Positions 43,696-50,771 of a stretch of DNA of 64,000 bases are shown here, piece by piece. The notes under the pieces were generated by a model. That model searched no databases, was not told the origin of the DNA, and worked only from the letters and a program-made list of their open reading frames with translations. The stretch comes from Fimbriiglobus sp. (GTDB lineage Bacteria; Planctomycetota; Planctomycetia; Gemmatales; Gemmataceae), in assembly GCA_022841795.1 (NCBI GenBank), contig JALHQU010000012.1, forward strand, positions 1-64,000, in the 5' to 3' direction. Each line of letters opens with the position of its first letter. Position 1 is the stretch's first letter. The position numbers and the translations under genes were made by a program.

Positions 43696-44091
43696 TTAGC
43701 GCTTGTGGCCGTTCCTAGCCGGGTGCGGCCACTCGGCCTCGATCAGGGCGTGCAAATCGTCGGCCGTCAGCCCGGCGGACACCGCCTCCCGCACCGTCGC
43801 CTTCACCGTGTCGCGGATCAGCTCCTTGCGACGGTCGCGGCACGTCTTGGCGGCGTCGGGCGTGATGAACATGCCCCGCCCGCGGACCGGCTCGATCACC
43901 CCCATCCGCTCCAACTCCTGGTACGCGCGGACGACGGTGTTCGGGTTAATGCCGAGTTTCACAGACAGCTCGCGGACGCTGAGCATCGGGTCGCCCGCGA
44001 CCAAATCGCCCGAAGCAACCATGTACACGATCTGGTCGGCGATCTGCTCGTAGATCGGCACCGCCGAACTCGCTTCGACGCGGATGGCCAT
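43696..44091 (-). CDS. GntR-family (YtrA-type) repressor of the ABC operon
   Basis: 131 residues. Winged helix (SAVPIYEQIADQIVYMVASG, LSVRELSVKLGINPNTVVRA, YQELERMGVIEPVRGRGMFI) with only a short helical tail of about 50 residues, as in the YtrA subfamily, which lacks a large effector domain. First gene of the operon and so probably autoregulated. YtrA-type regulators usually control their own ABC transporter genes, often in response to cell-envelope stress or antibiotics; the signal here is unknown. The upstream region has a promoter and a palindrome that fits the binding site. Confidence 0.93.
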   Translation of the reverse strand: MAIRVEASSAVPIYEQIADQIVYMVASGDLVAGDPMLSVRELSVKLGINPNTVVRAYQELERMGVIEPVRGRGMFITPDAAKTCRDRRKELIRDTVKATVREAVSAGLTADDLHALIEAEWPHPARNGHKR

Positions 44092-44112
44092 GACGTGTGT
44101 GACGGGACGGGT

Positions 44113-44135
44113 GTACTAGATAACTAGAACAGTAC
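44113..44135. promoter_or_regulatory. Probable operator of the YtrA-type repressor
   Basis: GTAC (44113-44116) and GTAC (44132-44135) flank the inner palindrome CTAG-ATAA-CTAG (44116-44127). AT-rich in a GC-rich surrounding, 22-44 bases before the regulator ATG, and overlapping the downstream side of the -10 box. This position would block RNA polymerase when the repressor is bound. Sites of YtrA-type regulators are often GTACTA/TAGTAC-like; the match is suggestive. Confidence 0.6.
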
Positions 44136-44158
44136 CGCCGCACCCGGCGAGGTGTCAA
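44129..44158 (-). promoter_or_regulatory. Promoter of the GntR-ABC-DUF1559 operon
   Basis: On the minus strand TTGACA (44158-44153), an 18-bp spacer, then TACTGT (44134-44129), matching the sigma-70 consensus in 6/6 and 4/6 positions. The regulator ATG is 37 bases farther. The best-looking promoter in the window. Confidence 0.6.
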
Positions 44159-44184
44159 GGGAAAATGTCGGGGCGGCGGATTTC

Positions 44185-44340
44185 GCTGGTGTCCCGCCTT
44201 CAGGCGGTCTTGGGTGAACCGGCGACATCAACCGCAGATCGGGTGAACCGCGGGCGTCAGCCCGTCGGGTGTGTCCAGAACCCGTCGGGCTGACGCCCGC
44301 GGTTCACCCAGAACAGACCGCCTGAAGGCGGGACACCAGC
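44185..44340. repeat. Composite element: palindrome nested within a GGTGTCC-family palindrome
   Basis: Outer arms 44185-44210 and 44315-44340 are perfect over 26 bp (core GTCCCGCCTTCAGGCGG). Inner arms 44241-44269 and 44281-44309 pair over 29 bp with one mismatch (core GAACCGCGGGCGTCAGCCCG). The outer left arm is identical over 27 bases to 52896-52922; the inner unit is identical over 29 bases to 8029-8057. The two units therefore exist separately elsewhere. Confidence 0.92.
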
Positions 44341-44349
44341 GTAGTCGGC

Positions 44350-46557
44350 TCACTTCACCAGCGGGGCCAGGTCCCAGAACCCGATGGTCGAGCGGTACGT
44401 CAGCGTCGGGGCGGCGCCGGCGTCCACCGGGGCGCCACCTCCACCGAACCCTCCCGTGCGACCACCGCCGGTGCGGTCGCCGCCGGGGTTGAACCCCCCG
44501 CCGCCGACACGCGCACCCGTCACCGTCCGCTCCGACTCCACCACCGCCAGCACTGGCCGGTCCGGGGCGAACGCCACCTCCACCCGCAACTGGTCGTCCC
44601 ACGCTCGCAGCACCTTGCCCGATCTCAGGTCCCACACCACCAGTTGATCCGGGCCGGTTTCCCCCGCCGGCCGACCCAGCGGACCGGCCGGTACCGCCCC
44701 GCCCTCGCCCGCCCCGCCGAACCCCGGGTTCCGATTCCTCGGGTACGACGTCTTGCCGACCAGCAGCCGGCCGTCGTGGGAGAAGTCGAGCGGGACGGCC
44801 GCCCCGCCCGCCGGCACCCCTTGCAGTTCGACCACGCTCTCCCCGTTCGTCGCGTCCAACACACGTGTCTCGGCCCCATCTTGTCCCTTCGTCAGATGTG
44901 CCGCCACCAGCTTCCCGTCCCGCGACGGCACCAACAGGTTCGGGGCTAGCGACACCTGTCGCCCTTCCGGCCGCGGGCGGTCGGGGAACTGCACGTTCCA
45001 CACCGACTTGTTGGTCGCCACGTCGATGCACTCGACCGTCACATAGTCCCGGCCGTGCAGGTACACGAACAGCCGGTCGGCCGCCCGCGACAGCTTGTAC
45101 CCGCGGACGGTCAGGTTCTCCCCGCCGAACGTGCCCAGGGTGCGGACCGCATCCCCGGTTTTCGGATCGAGCAAGCGGACGGTGACGTTGGTGTCGTCCC
45201 CGGTCGTCTTCACCTGCTCGGCGAACACCGCCTTCCCGTCCGGGCTGATGGCGAACGGCTTGCCCACCTCGGCCACGTCAATCTCCACCTGCGAGCTGTC
45301 CCTCCGCGGGGCGACGAGTCGCTGGTCGAGGGTGAAAAACTGGATCAGGTCCGGGGCGTTGATCCGTCCGCGAGCCGGGGAATAAACGGCGGCGGACATG
45401 TCGTCACCGAACTGCCCGAGGAACCCGCCGGCCGGGTATTCGAACGAATTGAACAGCCGCACCTCGTCCGCCTTGGCGGGCGTCGTCCGGTAACTCTGCA
45501 TGGTGTAGGTTCGGTTGGCGGCTTGGCTGAGCGCCCGTTCGATGCTGCGGTCGGCGGGCTTCACCACGACGTACAGCAGCCTGCCGTGGTCCGCCCATTC
45601 CGGTGCGCTGATCGGCTTGTCCACCTCGATCGTGTCGATCAGCTTCGCCTTGGTCGGTTTCGCCGGCTTCCCGTCCGCCTTCGGCTCGTCCGGCTTCTTC
45701 GTCGCCGGTGGCGGGTCCGCCTTCGGCTTCTCGTCCCCGCCCGGCCACGCGGCGAACGTCAGCCCGGCCCCCACCCCCACCGCCAGCAGCCCAGCCCACA
45801 GTTTCGTTCGCACGGTGAACCCCTCCCGGATCAGGTCGCCGACCGGCCCGCCGATGGGGTCGCCGGCCGACAGGTGTTGAAGGAATGCCGCCAGCCGCCC
45901 GGCCAGTTCGTCCGGCACGGCCGCCGTCGCGTTCGCCGCCAGCAGCGGGCCGACGCCCGCCGCCGCCAGCGTGACGCCCCGTTTCGTCAGCCGCTCGGCC
46001 AGTTTCTTCCGCCCGGCGTTCAGCCGGCTGCTCAGCGTGCCCTCGGGGATGCCCAGCCGGGCGGCGGCCTCGGCCCGGTTCAGCCCCTGCACGTCGCACA
46101 GCAGCACCGCCGAGCGGTAGTGCTCGGCCAGCCGGTCCAGTTCCTCGTCGATCACCGGGGCGGCGTCGGACCAGCCGGCGGACGGGATGGGACGGGGAAC
46201 GTCGGCCATCGCCGCCTCCCGGTGGTGTCGGCGGCGGGCGGCCCGCCGCGCCTTCCGCCCCACCCGCACCGCCACCCCGTACAGCCAGTTGCTGAGCAGT
46301 TCGGGGCGGGCGACGCGACCGGCCTTTTGGGCGAGGACGAGGAACACCGCCTGGAACGCGTCCTCGGCATCGGCCCGGTGGCCGGCGGTGCGGAGGCACA
46401 CGCCGAACACCAGCGGGCCGTGCCGCCGCACCAGCACGGCGAACGCGGCGGCGTCCCGGTCGGCGGCGTACCGCCGCAGCAGGACGGCGTCCGGGTCGGG
46501 CACGGCGTCGGCCCACGCCCCGGCCCAGGGCATGCGGAGGGAGGCGGCGAGCGTCAT
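44350..46557 (-). CDS. ECF sigma factor fused to membrane helix and beta-propeller
   Basis: 735 residues from ATG 46557. Sigma region 2 about 25-105 (RYAADRDAAAFAVLVRRHGP, HRADAEDAFQAVFLVLAQKA), region 4 about 140-195 (AVLLCDVQGLNRAEAAARLG, IPEGTLSSRLNAGRKKLAER). A single hydrophobic helix (about 250-270, LWAGLLAVGVGAGLTFAAW) and a lysine/proline linker lead to an extracytoplasmic propeller of about 420 residues with SPDGKAVFAE, SHDGRLLVGK and VVWDLRSGKVLRAWD. Such fusions let the sigma domain be held at the membrane and controlled by the outer domain. No separate anti-sigma gene is nearby. Final residues IGFWDLAPLVK are shared with the two downstream genes. Sigma factors with C-terminal extensions are known in planctomycetes; this arrangement is less so. 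Confidence 0.92.
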   Translation of the reverse strand: MTLAASLRMPWAGAWADAVPDPDAVLLRRYAADRDAAAFAVLVRRHGPLVFGVCLRTAGHRADAEDAFQAVFLVLAQKAGRVARPELLSNWLYGVAVRVGRKARRAARRRHHREAAMADVPRPIPSAGWSDAAPVIDEELDRLAEHYRSAVLLCDVQGLNRAEAAARLGIPEGTLSSRLNAGRKKLAERLTKRGVTLAAAGVGPLLAANATAAVPDELAGRLAAFLQHLSAGDPIGGPVGDLIREGFTVRTKLWAGLLAVGVGAGLTFAAWPGGDEKPKADPPPATKKPDEPKADGKPAKPTKAKLIDTIEVDKPISAPEWADHGRLLYVVVKPADRSIERALSQAANRTYTMQSYRTTPAKADEVRLFNSFEYPAGGFLGQFGDDMSAAVYSPARGRINAPDLIQFFTLDQRLVAPRRDSSQVEIDVAEVGKPFAISPDGKAVFAEQVKTTGDDTNVTVRLLDPKTGDAVRTLGTFGGENLTVRGYKLSRAADRLFVYLHGRDYVTVECIDVATNKSVWNVQFPDRPRPEGRQVSLAPNLLVPSRDGKLVAAHLTKGQDGAETRVLDATNGESVVELQGVPAGGAAVPLDFSHDGRLLVGKTSYPRNRNPGFGGAGEGGAVPAGPLGRPAGETGPDQLVVWDLRSGKVLRAWDDQLRVEVAFAPDRPVLAVVESERTVTGARVGGGGFNPGGDRTGGGRTGGFGGGGAPVDAGAAPTLTYRSTIGFWDLAPLVK

Positions 46558-46608
46558 CGGCGGGTACTGCCCGGCGGGGGTGCGGCGCGTCGAAGATTTT
46601 TTTCTTCT

Positions 46609-46715
46609 CGTTCCCACGCTCCGCGTGGGAACGCACGGGTCCGACGCTCCGCGTCGGTCTGAAATCGAGGCGACGCGGAGCGTCGCGGCCGGCATTCCCA
46701 CGCAGAGCGTGGGAA
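46609..46715. repeat. Cluster of four triloop hairpins
   Basis: CGTTCCCACGC-TCC-GCGTGGGAACG (46609-46633), CCGACGC-TCC-GCGTCGG (46641-46657), CGACGC-GGA-GCGTCG (46671-46685), TTCCCACGC-AGA-GCGTGGGAA (46695-46715). The first and last are related, as are the second and third. Lies between the sigma-propeller gene and its downstream paralogue, on the transcribed strand of both. Confidence 0.85.
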
Positions 46716-46729
46716 CGAGGAATGAACTC

Positions 46730-48061
46730 TTACTTCACCAGCGGGGCCAGGTCCCACACGCCGAGGGTGGACTTGTAGTCCGTCTTCGTGACGTCCCGGT
46801 GCATCCCGCCGTTGTTCGGCAGCGGCACCGACGGCCCGTAAGTCTGGATCGTCTGCCGCTCCACCGCCAGCAGGTCGTGCCCGGCCGGGGCGAACTCCAG
46901 GGTCACGTCCCCGCGGCCGGCCCACGCCTTCAGCACCTGCCCGGTCTTGGTGTCCCACACCACCGTCTGCGACGCCCCGGTGTCGCGGTGGACGAACCCG
47001 GCCATCAGCCGCCCGTCGGCCGAGAAGCCGAACACGTTGGCGTGGGTGATGTCGTCGGCCGGCAGCTCGACCGGCTCGCCGGTCTTCGCGCTCAGCAGCA
47101 CCGGGATGGTGCGGGAGGAGTAACTCACCTGTTGCGGCCGACCGGCCGGCCCGCCGACGCCGACGCGACCGCCGAACGGGTTGCCGCCCGGCCCCGGCTG
47201 GGCGGGGTTGGCGAACAGCGTCGGCTGCACCACCCCGACCCAACTGCCGTCCGGCGACGGCACCAGGACGCCCATCGCCCCCTTCTGCGCCTGCCCGGTC
47301 AGCTTCCGCTCCCACGCCGTCTTGCCGCCGGTCAGGTCGAAGCACCGCACGAGCAGTTCGTCGCCGGCGTGCAGCAGCACGAACAGGCGGTTGGCCTTCG
47401 GGTCGAAGGCGTGGCCGGCGTAGCTGGTGTCGTCGTCCAGTTTCACCCACTCGCCGTCCCGGTCGCCGGTCTTCGCGCTCAGTCGGTCGAACCGGGCGGC
47501 GTACTCCGTCGTCCGGGAGTTGCCGTTCCACCCGCCGCCGACGTTGGGCTGTTGCGGGGCCACTCCCTTCCGCGGCTCGATCACCGACACCACGAACCGC
47601 CGGCCGTCGGCGGCGTGGGCGGCGGTGTTGAACGTGTCCGCCTCCAGCGTCACCACCCGGTCGGCCTTCGCCAGATCCTTCCCGTCAAGCACCCGCTTCA
47701 CGCCCCAGAAGTGGGCGCGGCTCTCGGCGGTCAGCCGCCCGCCGGCTGACACCACCGCGTACACCTCGGCCCCGTCCGCGGTGAGCGCGAGGTGGTGCCC
47801 GTCGGCCGGCAGGGGCAGTTCGGCCAGCGGCTTCACCGCCGGCCGGTCGTCCGCGAACTGGTCACGGCGGACGACGCGGGCGATGCCGTCGTTGCACCGC
47901 AGGATCAGGTGCTTGCCGTCCGGCAGCCACAGCACGTCGTCAACATGGGCGTTGAGCGAGGCGGTGCCGGTCAGCCGCGGGCGGGGCTTCGGCTTGTCGG
48001 TGTCGGCCGGCACCGGGGCGGCGACGGACACGGCCAGGGCGAGCAGCAGCGAGTGGGGCAT
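46730..48061 (-). CDS. Exported beta-propeller protein, paralogue 1 of the sigma-propeller cluster
   Basis: 443 residues. Signal peptide MPHSLLLALAVSVAAPVPAD, a KPKPRPRLTGT linker, then about 380 residues of WD40-like strands (VDDVLWLPDGKHLILRCNDG, HLALTADGAEVYAVVSAGG, FGFSADGRLMAG, QTVVWDTKTGQVLKAW). Ends YKSTLGVWDLAPLVK, nearly the same as the sigma-propeller protein upstream. It lacks the sigma domain. Clear duplicate of the next gene (48249-49499). It probably lies in the periplasm or at the surface, where the sigma protein's own propeller would be. Confidence 0.88.
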   Translation of the reverse strand: MPHSLLLALAVSVAAPVPADTDKPKPRPRLTGTASLNAHVDDVLWLPDGKHLILRCNDGIARVVRRDQFADDRPAVKPLAELPLPADGHHLALTADGAEVYAVVSAGGRLTAESRAHFWGVKRVLDGKDLAKADRVVTLEADTFNTAAHAADGRRFVVSVIEPRKGVAPQQPNVGGGWNGNSRTTEYAARFDRLSAKTGDRDGEWVKLDDDTSYAGHAFDPKANRLFVLLHAGDELLVRCFDLTGGKTAWERKLTGQAQKGAMGVLVPSPDGSWVGVVQPTLFANPAQPGPGGNPFGGRVGVGGPAGRPQQVSYSSRTIPVLLSAKTGEPVELPADDITHANVFGFSADGRLMAGFVHRDTGASQTVVWDTKTGQVLKAWAGRGDVTLEFAPAGHDLLAVERQTIQTYGPSVPLPNNGGMHRDVTKTDYKSTLGVWDLAPLVK

Positions 48062-48116
48062 GGCGGAACCTCGTGGGTGTCAGGTCGGGGGTGGTGCTCG
48101 GTCGCGATCCTCAGAG

Positions 48117-48231
48117 CCGACCGCCGGAGGCGGTCGGCGGGCCGCCCCAGAGGGCGGCGCCTCCAACTAACAGCCCGCTTCGTAGGGGCCGCCCTCTGTG
48201 GCGGCCCGCTGGTCCGGTGCGACCGGACCAG
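48117..48231. repeat. Palindromic cluster including a GGGCCGCC-family arm pair
   Basis: CCGACCGCC-GGA-GGCGGTCGG (48117-48137), then imperfect arms 48137-48163 and 48183-48209 (GCGGGCCGCCCCAGAGGGCG/GCCGCCCTCTGTGGCGGCCC type, as at 8911-8999), then CTGGTCCGGT-GCG-ACCGGACCAG (48209-48231). Three units adjoin without spacing in the 187-bp gap between two propeller genes. Confidence 0.82.
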
Positions 48232-48248
48232 CATTTCGACCAGCAGGG

Positions 48249-49499
48249 TCATTTCACCAGCGGGGACAAATCCCAGATGCCGAGGGTGGACTTGTGGACG
48301 GTGCGGGTGAACCGCTGGCCGGACGACCCGCCCTCGTAGGGCGAGTACGCGCTGGTCTGTACCTGCTCGGTGGTCTGCTCCCGCTCGACGGCCAGCAGGT
48401 CGGTGCCGGTCGGGGCGAACCGGACGACGGCGTCCGAGTAGTACCCCTTCCACCCCTTCGCCACCCGCTTCGCCTTCGTGTCCCACACCACCAGTTGGGT
48501 GACGCCGGCGGCGTTCGTCACCCGCCCGGCCAGCAGCCGCCCGTCGGCCGAGAACCCGTGCAGGTGCGTCTGGTAGGCGTCCTCGGTCGGCAACTCGACC
48601 GGCTCGCCGGTCTTGGCGTTCAGCAGCGCCGGCACGAACAGCGCCACCTGCTGCACCTGCGGCGGGCGGCCGAGCTGCTGGTTCACCGGCCGCATGACCA
48701 GCAGCGGCTGGATGAGCGCGAGCAGGCGGCCGTCGGGCGACGGCAGCAGGGTGCCGGTGAACCCCGGGTACGGCCGCTCGCCCAGCCGCGTCTCCCACTC
48801 CTGTTTGCCGGCGGTCAGGTCGATGCTCTGCACGCCGGTGCTGTCCGCCGTCTGCGTCTGCACGAACAGGCGGTTCGTCTTCGGGTCGAACGCGTGGGCG
48901 GTGTGGGTAGCGTCCGGGTCGTCGATCTTGGCCCACTCGCCCGCCCAGTCGCCGGTCTTAGCGCTCAGCCGGTCGAACCGCACCGACTGTCGCCCGCCGG
49001 CCTGCACCTCGACCACCGGCACGACGAACCGCCGGCCGTCGGCGGTGAGCGCGACCCCGGCCGGCGACGAGCCGTCCGTGTCCAGCGCGACCACCCGGTC
49101 CGGCTTGTTCAGGTCTTTCTCGTCCAGCACCCGCTTCACCTTCCAGAAGTACGCCCGGCTCTCCACCGTCAGCCGCCCGTTCGCCGTCACCACCGCGAAC
49201 AGTTCGGTGCCGTCGGCCGTCAGCGCCAGGTGCTGGCAGCGGGCCGGCAGCTTGAACTCGACCACCGGCTTGGCGGTCGGCTCGTCCTCCCCGAACTGGT
49301 CACGCCGCACGACCCGCACGGTCTGGTCGCTGCACCGCAGCGCCAGGTGTTTGCCGTCCGGCAGCCACACGGCGTCGTCCACCCGCACCGGCAACGTGAG
49401 CGTGCCGGTCAGCCGCGGGCGGGGCTTCGGCGTCTCTTTGTCCGTCGGCACCGGGGCGGCGAGGGCGAACGCCAGGGCGAGTAACACCGGGCAGGGCAT
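48249..49499 (-). CDS. Exported beta-propeller protein, paralogue 2 of the sigma-propeller cluster
   Basis: 416 residues. Signal peptide MPCPVLLALAFALAAPVPTD, KPKPRPRLTGT linker, then the same propeller layout as paralogue 1 (VDDAVWLPDGKHLALRCSD, HLALTADGTELFAVVTANG, HGFSADGRLLAG, QLVVWDTKAKRVAKGWKG). Ends VHKSTLGIWDLSPLVK. N-terminal halves of the two paralogues are close to identical in places, indicating a recent tandem duplication. Likely first gene of a three-gene run toward the sigma-propeller gene, although palindromes separate the genes. Confidence 0.88.
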   Translation of the reverse strand: MPCPVLLALAFALAAPVPTDKETPKPRPRLTGTLTLPVRVDDAVWLPDGKHLALRCSDQTVRVVRRDQFGEDEPTAKPVVEFKLPARCQHLALTADGTELFAVVTANGRLTVESRAYFWKVKRVLDEKDLNKPDRVVALDTDGSSPAGVALTADGRRFVVPVVEVQAGGRQSVRFDRLSAKTGDWAGEWAKIDDPDATHTAHAFDPKTNRLFVQTQTADSTGVQSIDLTAGKQEWETRLGERPYPGFTGTLLPSPDGRLLALIQPLLVMRPVNQQLGRPPQVQQVALFVPALLNAKTGEPVELPTEDAYQTHLHGFSADGRLLAGRVTNAAGVTQLVVWDTKAKRVAKGWKGYYSDAVVRFAPTGTDLLAVEREQTTEQVQTSAYSPYEGGSSGQRFTRTVHKSTLGIWDLSPLVK

Positions 49500-49600
49500 C
49501 GGCGGCCTCCGTGGAATGCCGGTTGTCGGGGCGGGCGGAATCGCTTCACTAGCACCTCATCGTAGCCGATCCGACGACCCACGAGCGCGTGCCAAACCGG

Positions 49601-50737
49601 ATGACCCCGCCGCCTCTCACCGCCCCTTCAAAAAAACCGGCCCGCACCTGGGCGCCCCGCTTCTGGGAGGGGTGCGACTACTTCACCTTCTGGCGGCTGA
49701 TGCTCGCCAACCGGCTGGCCGTGCAGCCGCCGTACTGGTACATCGCGGCCATCATGTCCGTCACCAACTTCGCCAACACCCTGCTCCGCTGGTGCCAGCA
49801 CGGGCTGTACGGCGACGCCATCCGGCGGACGCGGATCGACCGCCCGCCGGTGTTCGTCCTCGGCCACTGGCGGACCGGCACCACCCTGCTGCACGAGCTG
49901 CTCATCCTGGACGAGCGGCACACCTCGCCGACGACGCTTCAGTGTTTCGAGCCGTGCCACTTCCTGCTGAGCGAGGGGGTACTGAAACGGTACGGCAACT
50001 TCCTGCTGCCGGACAAGCGGCCGATGGACAACATGGCCGCCGGGTGGGACCGCCCGCAGGAGGACGAGTTCGCCCTGGCCCTGCTGGGGATGCCGAGCAC
50101 CTACACCGACTTCGCCTTCCCGAACAACCCGCCCATGTGGCCGGGCGCGCTCGACCTGTCCGGCCTCACCCCGCGGCAGTTGCACACGTGGAAGCGGACG
50201 CTGCTGAATTTCCTGAAGGCGATCACCTTTCGCGACCCGCGGCGGCTGGTGTTGAAAAGCCCGCCGCACACCGCCCGCCTGCCGGTGCTGCTGGACATGT
50301 TCCCGGACGCCAAGTTCGTCCACATCGTGCGGAACCCGTACACCCTGTTCGCCAGCACGGTAAACCTGTGGCTGAGCCTGGCGAAGCGGCACGGGTTGCA
50401 GGCCCCGCAGCACACGCCGGAGCTGGAGGAGAAGGTGTTCCGCGAGTTCCGCGTCATCCACGAGCGGTACGAGGAGGGGAAGAAGCTGATCCCGGCCGGG
50501 AACCTGGTGGAGGTGCGGTACGAGGAGTTCGTCACCGATCTGGTGGCCGGCACGAAGGCCATCTACGACGGGCTGAGCCTGGGCGGGTGGGACGCCGTGC
50601 GGCCGAAGGTGGAGGCGTTCGCCGCCGGCCAGAAGAGCTACGAGACGAACAAGTACACGCTCACGGAGGAGCAGCGGGCACGGATCACGGACCGCTGGGG
50701 GGACATCATCCGGAGGCAGGGGTATGAGGTGCAATAA
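49601..50737 (+). CDS. PAPS-dependent sulfotransferase family protein
   Basis: 378 residues from ATG 49601 (GTG at 49589 is possible). The 5'-phosphosulfate loop is VFVLGHWRTGTTLLHELL (about 84-101) and the 3'-phosphate motif FVHIVRNPYTLFAS. Further family marks are LVLKSPPHTARLPVLLDMFP and a final RWGDIIRRQGYEV. Such enzymes transfer sulfate from PAPS to carbohydrates, lipids or proteins. Two sulfatases lie in the same window, so both adding and removing sulfate are represented, but the acceptor is unknown. The stop leads directly into a perfect terminator palindrome. Confidence 0.9.
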   Translation: MTPPPLTAPSKKPARTWAPRFWEGCDYFTFWRLMLANRLAVQPPYWYIAAIMSVTNFANTLLRWCQHGLYGDAIRRTRIDRPPVFVLGHWRTGTTLLHELLILDERHTSPTTLQCFEPCHFLLSEGVLKRYGNFLLPDKRPMDNMAAGWDRPQEDEFALALLGMPSTYTDFAFPNNPPMWPGALDLSGLTPRQLHTWKRTLLNFLKAITFRDPRRLVLKSPPHTARLPVLLDMFPDAKFVHIVRNPYTLFASTVNLWLSLAKRHGLQAPQHTPELEEKVFREFRVIHERYEEGKKLIPAGNLVEVRYEEFVTDLVAGTKAIYDGLSLGGWDAVRPKVEAFAAGQKSYETNKYTLTEEQRARITDRWGDIIRRQGYEVQ

Positions 50738-50765
50738 AGCCCACGGACGGCCGTCCGTGGGCTTT
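50736..50765. terminator. Bidirectional intrinsic terminator
   Basis: A perfect 30-base palindrome: AAAGCCCACGGACGG and its complement CCGTCCGTGGGCTTT, with A- and T-ends on both strands. It overlaps the last bases of the sulfotransferase stop codon and ends six bases before the Fae-like stop on the other strand. Confidence 0.85.
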
Positions 50766-50771
50766 CGGAGG

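Noticed and set aside
44350-46557. A start farther upstream at 46701 for the sigma-propeller protein
   Set aside because: The extra N-terminal sequence would be encoded by the hairpin cluster at 46609-46715 and is arginine/serine-rich; the ATG at 46557 directly precedes sigma-like sequence.
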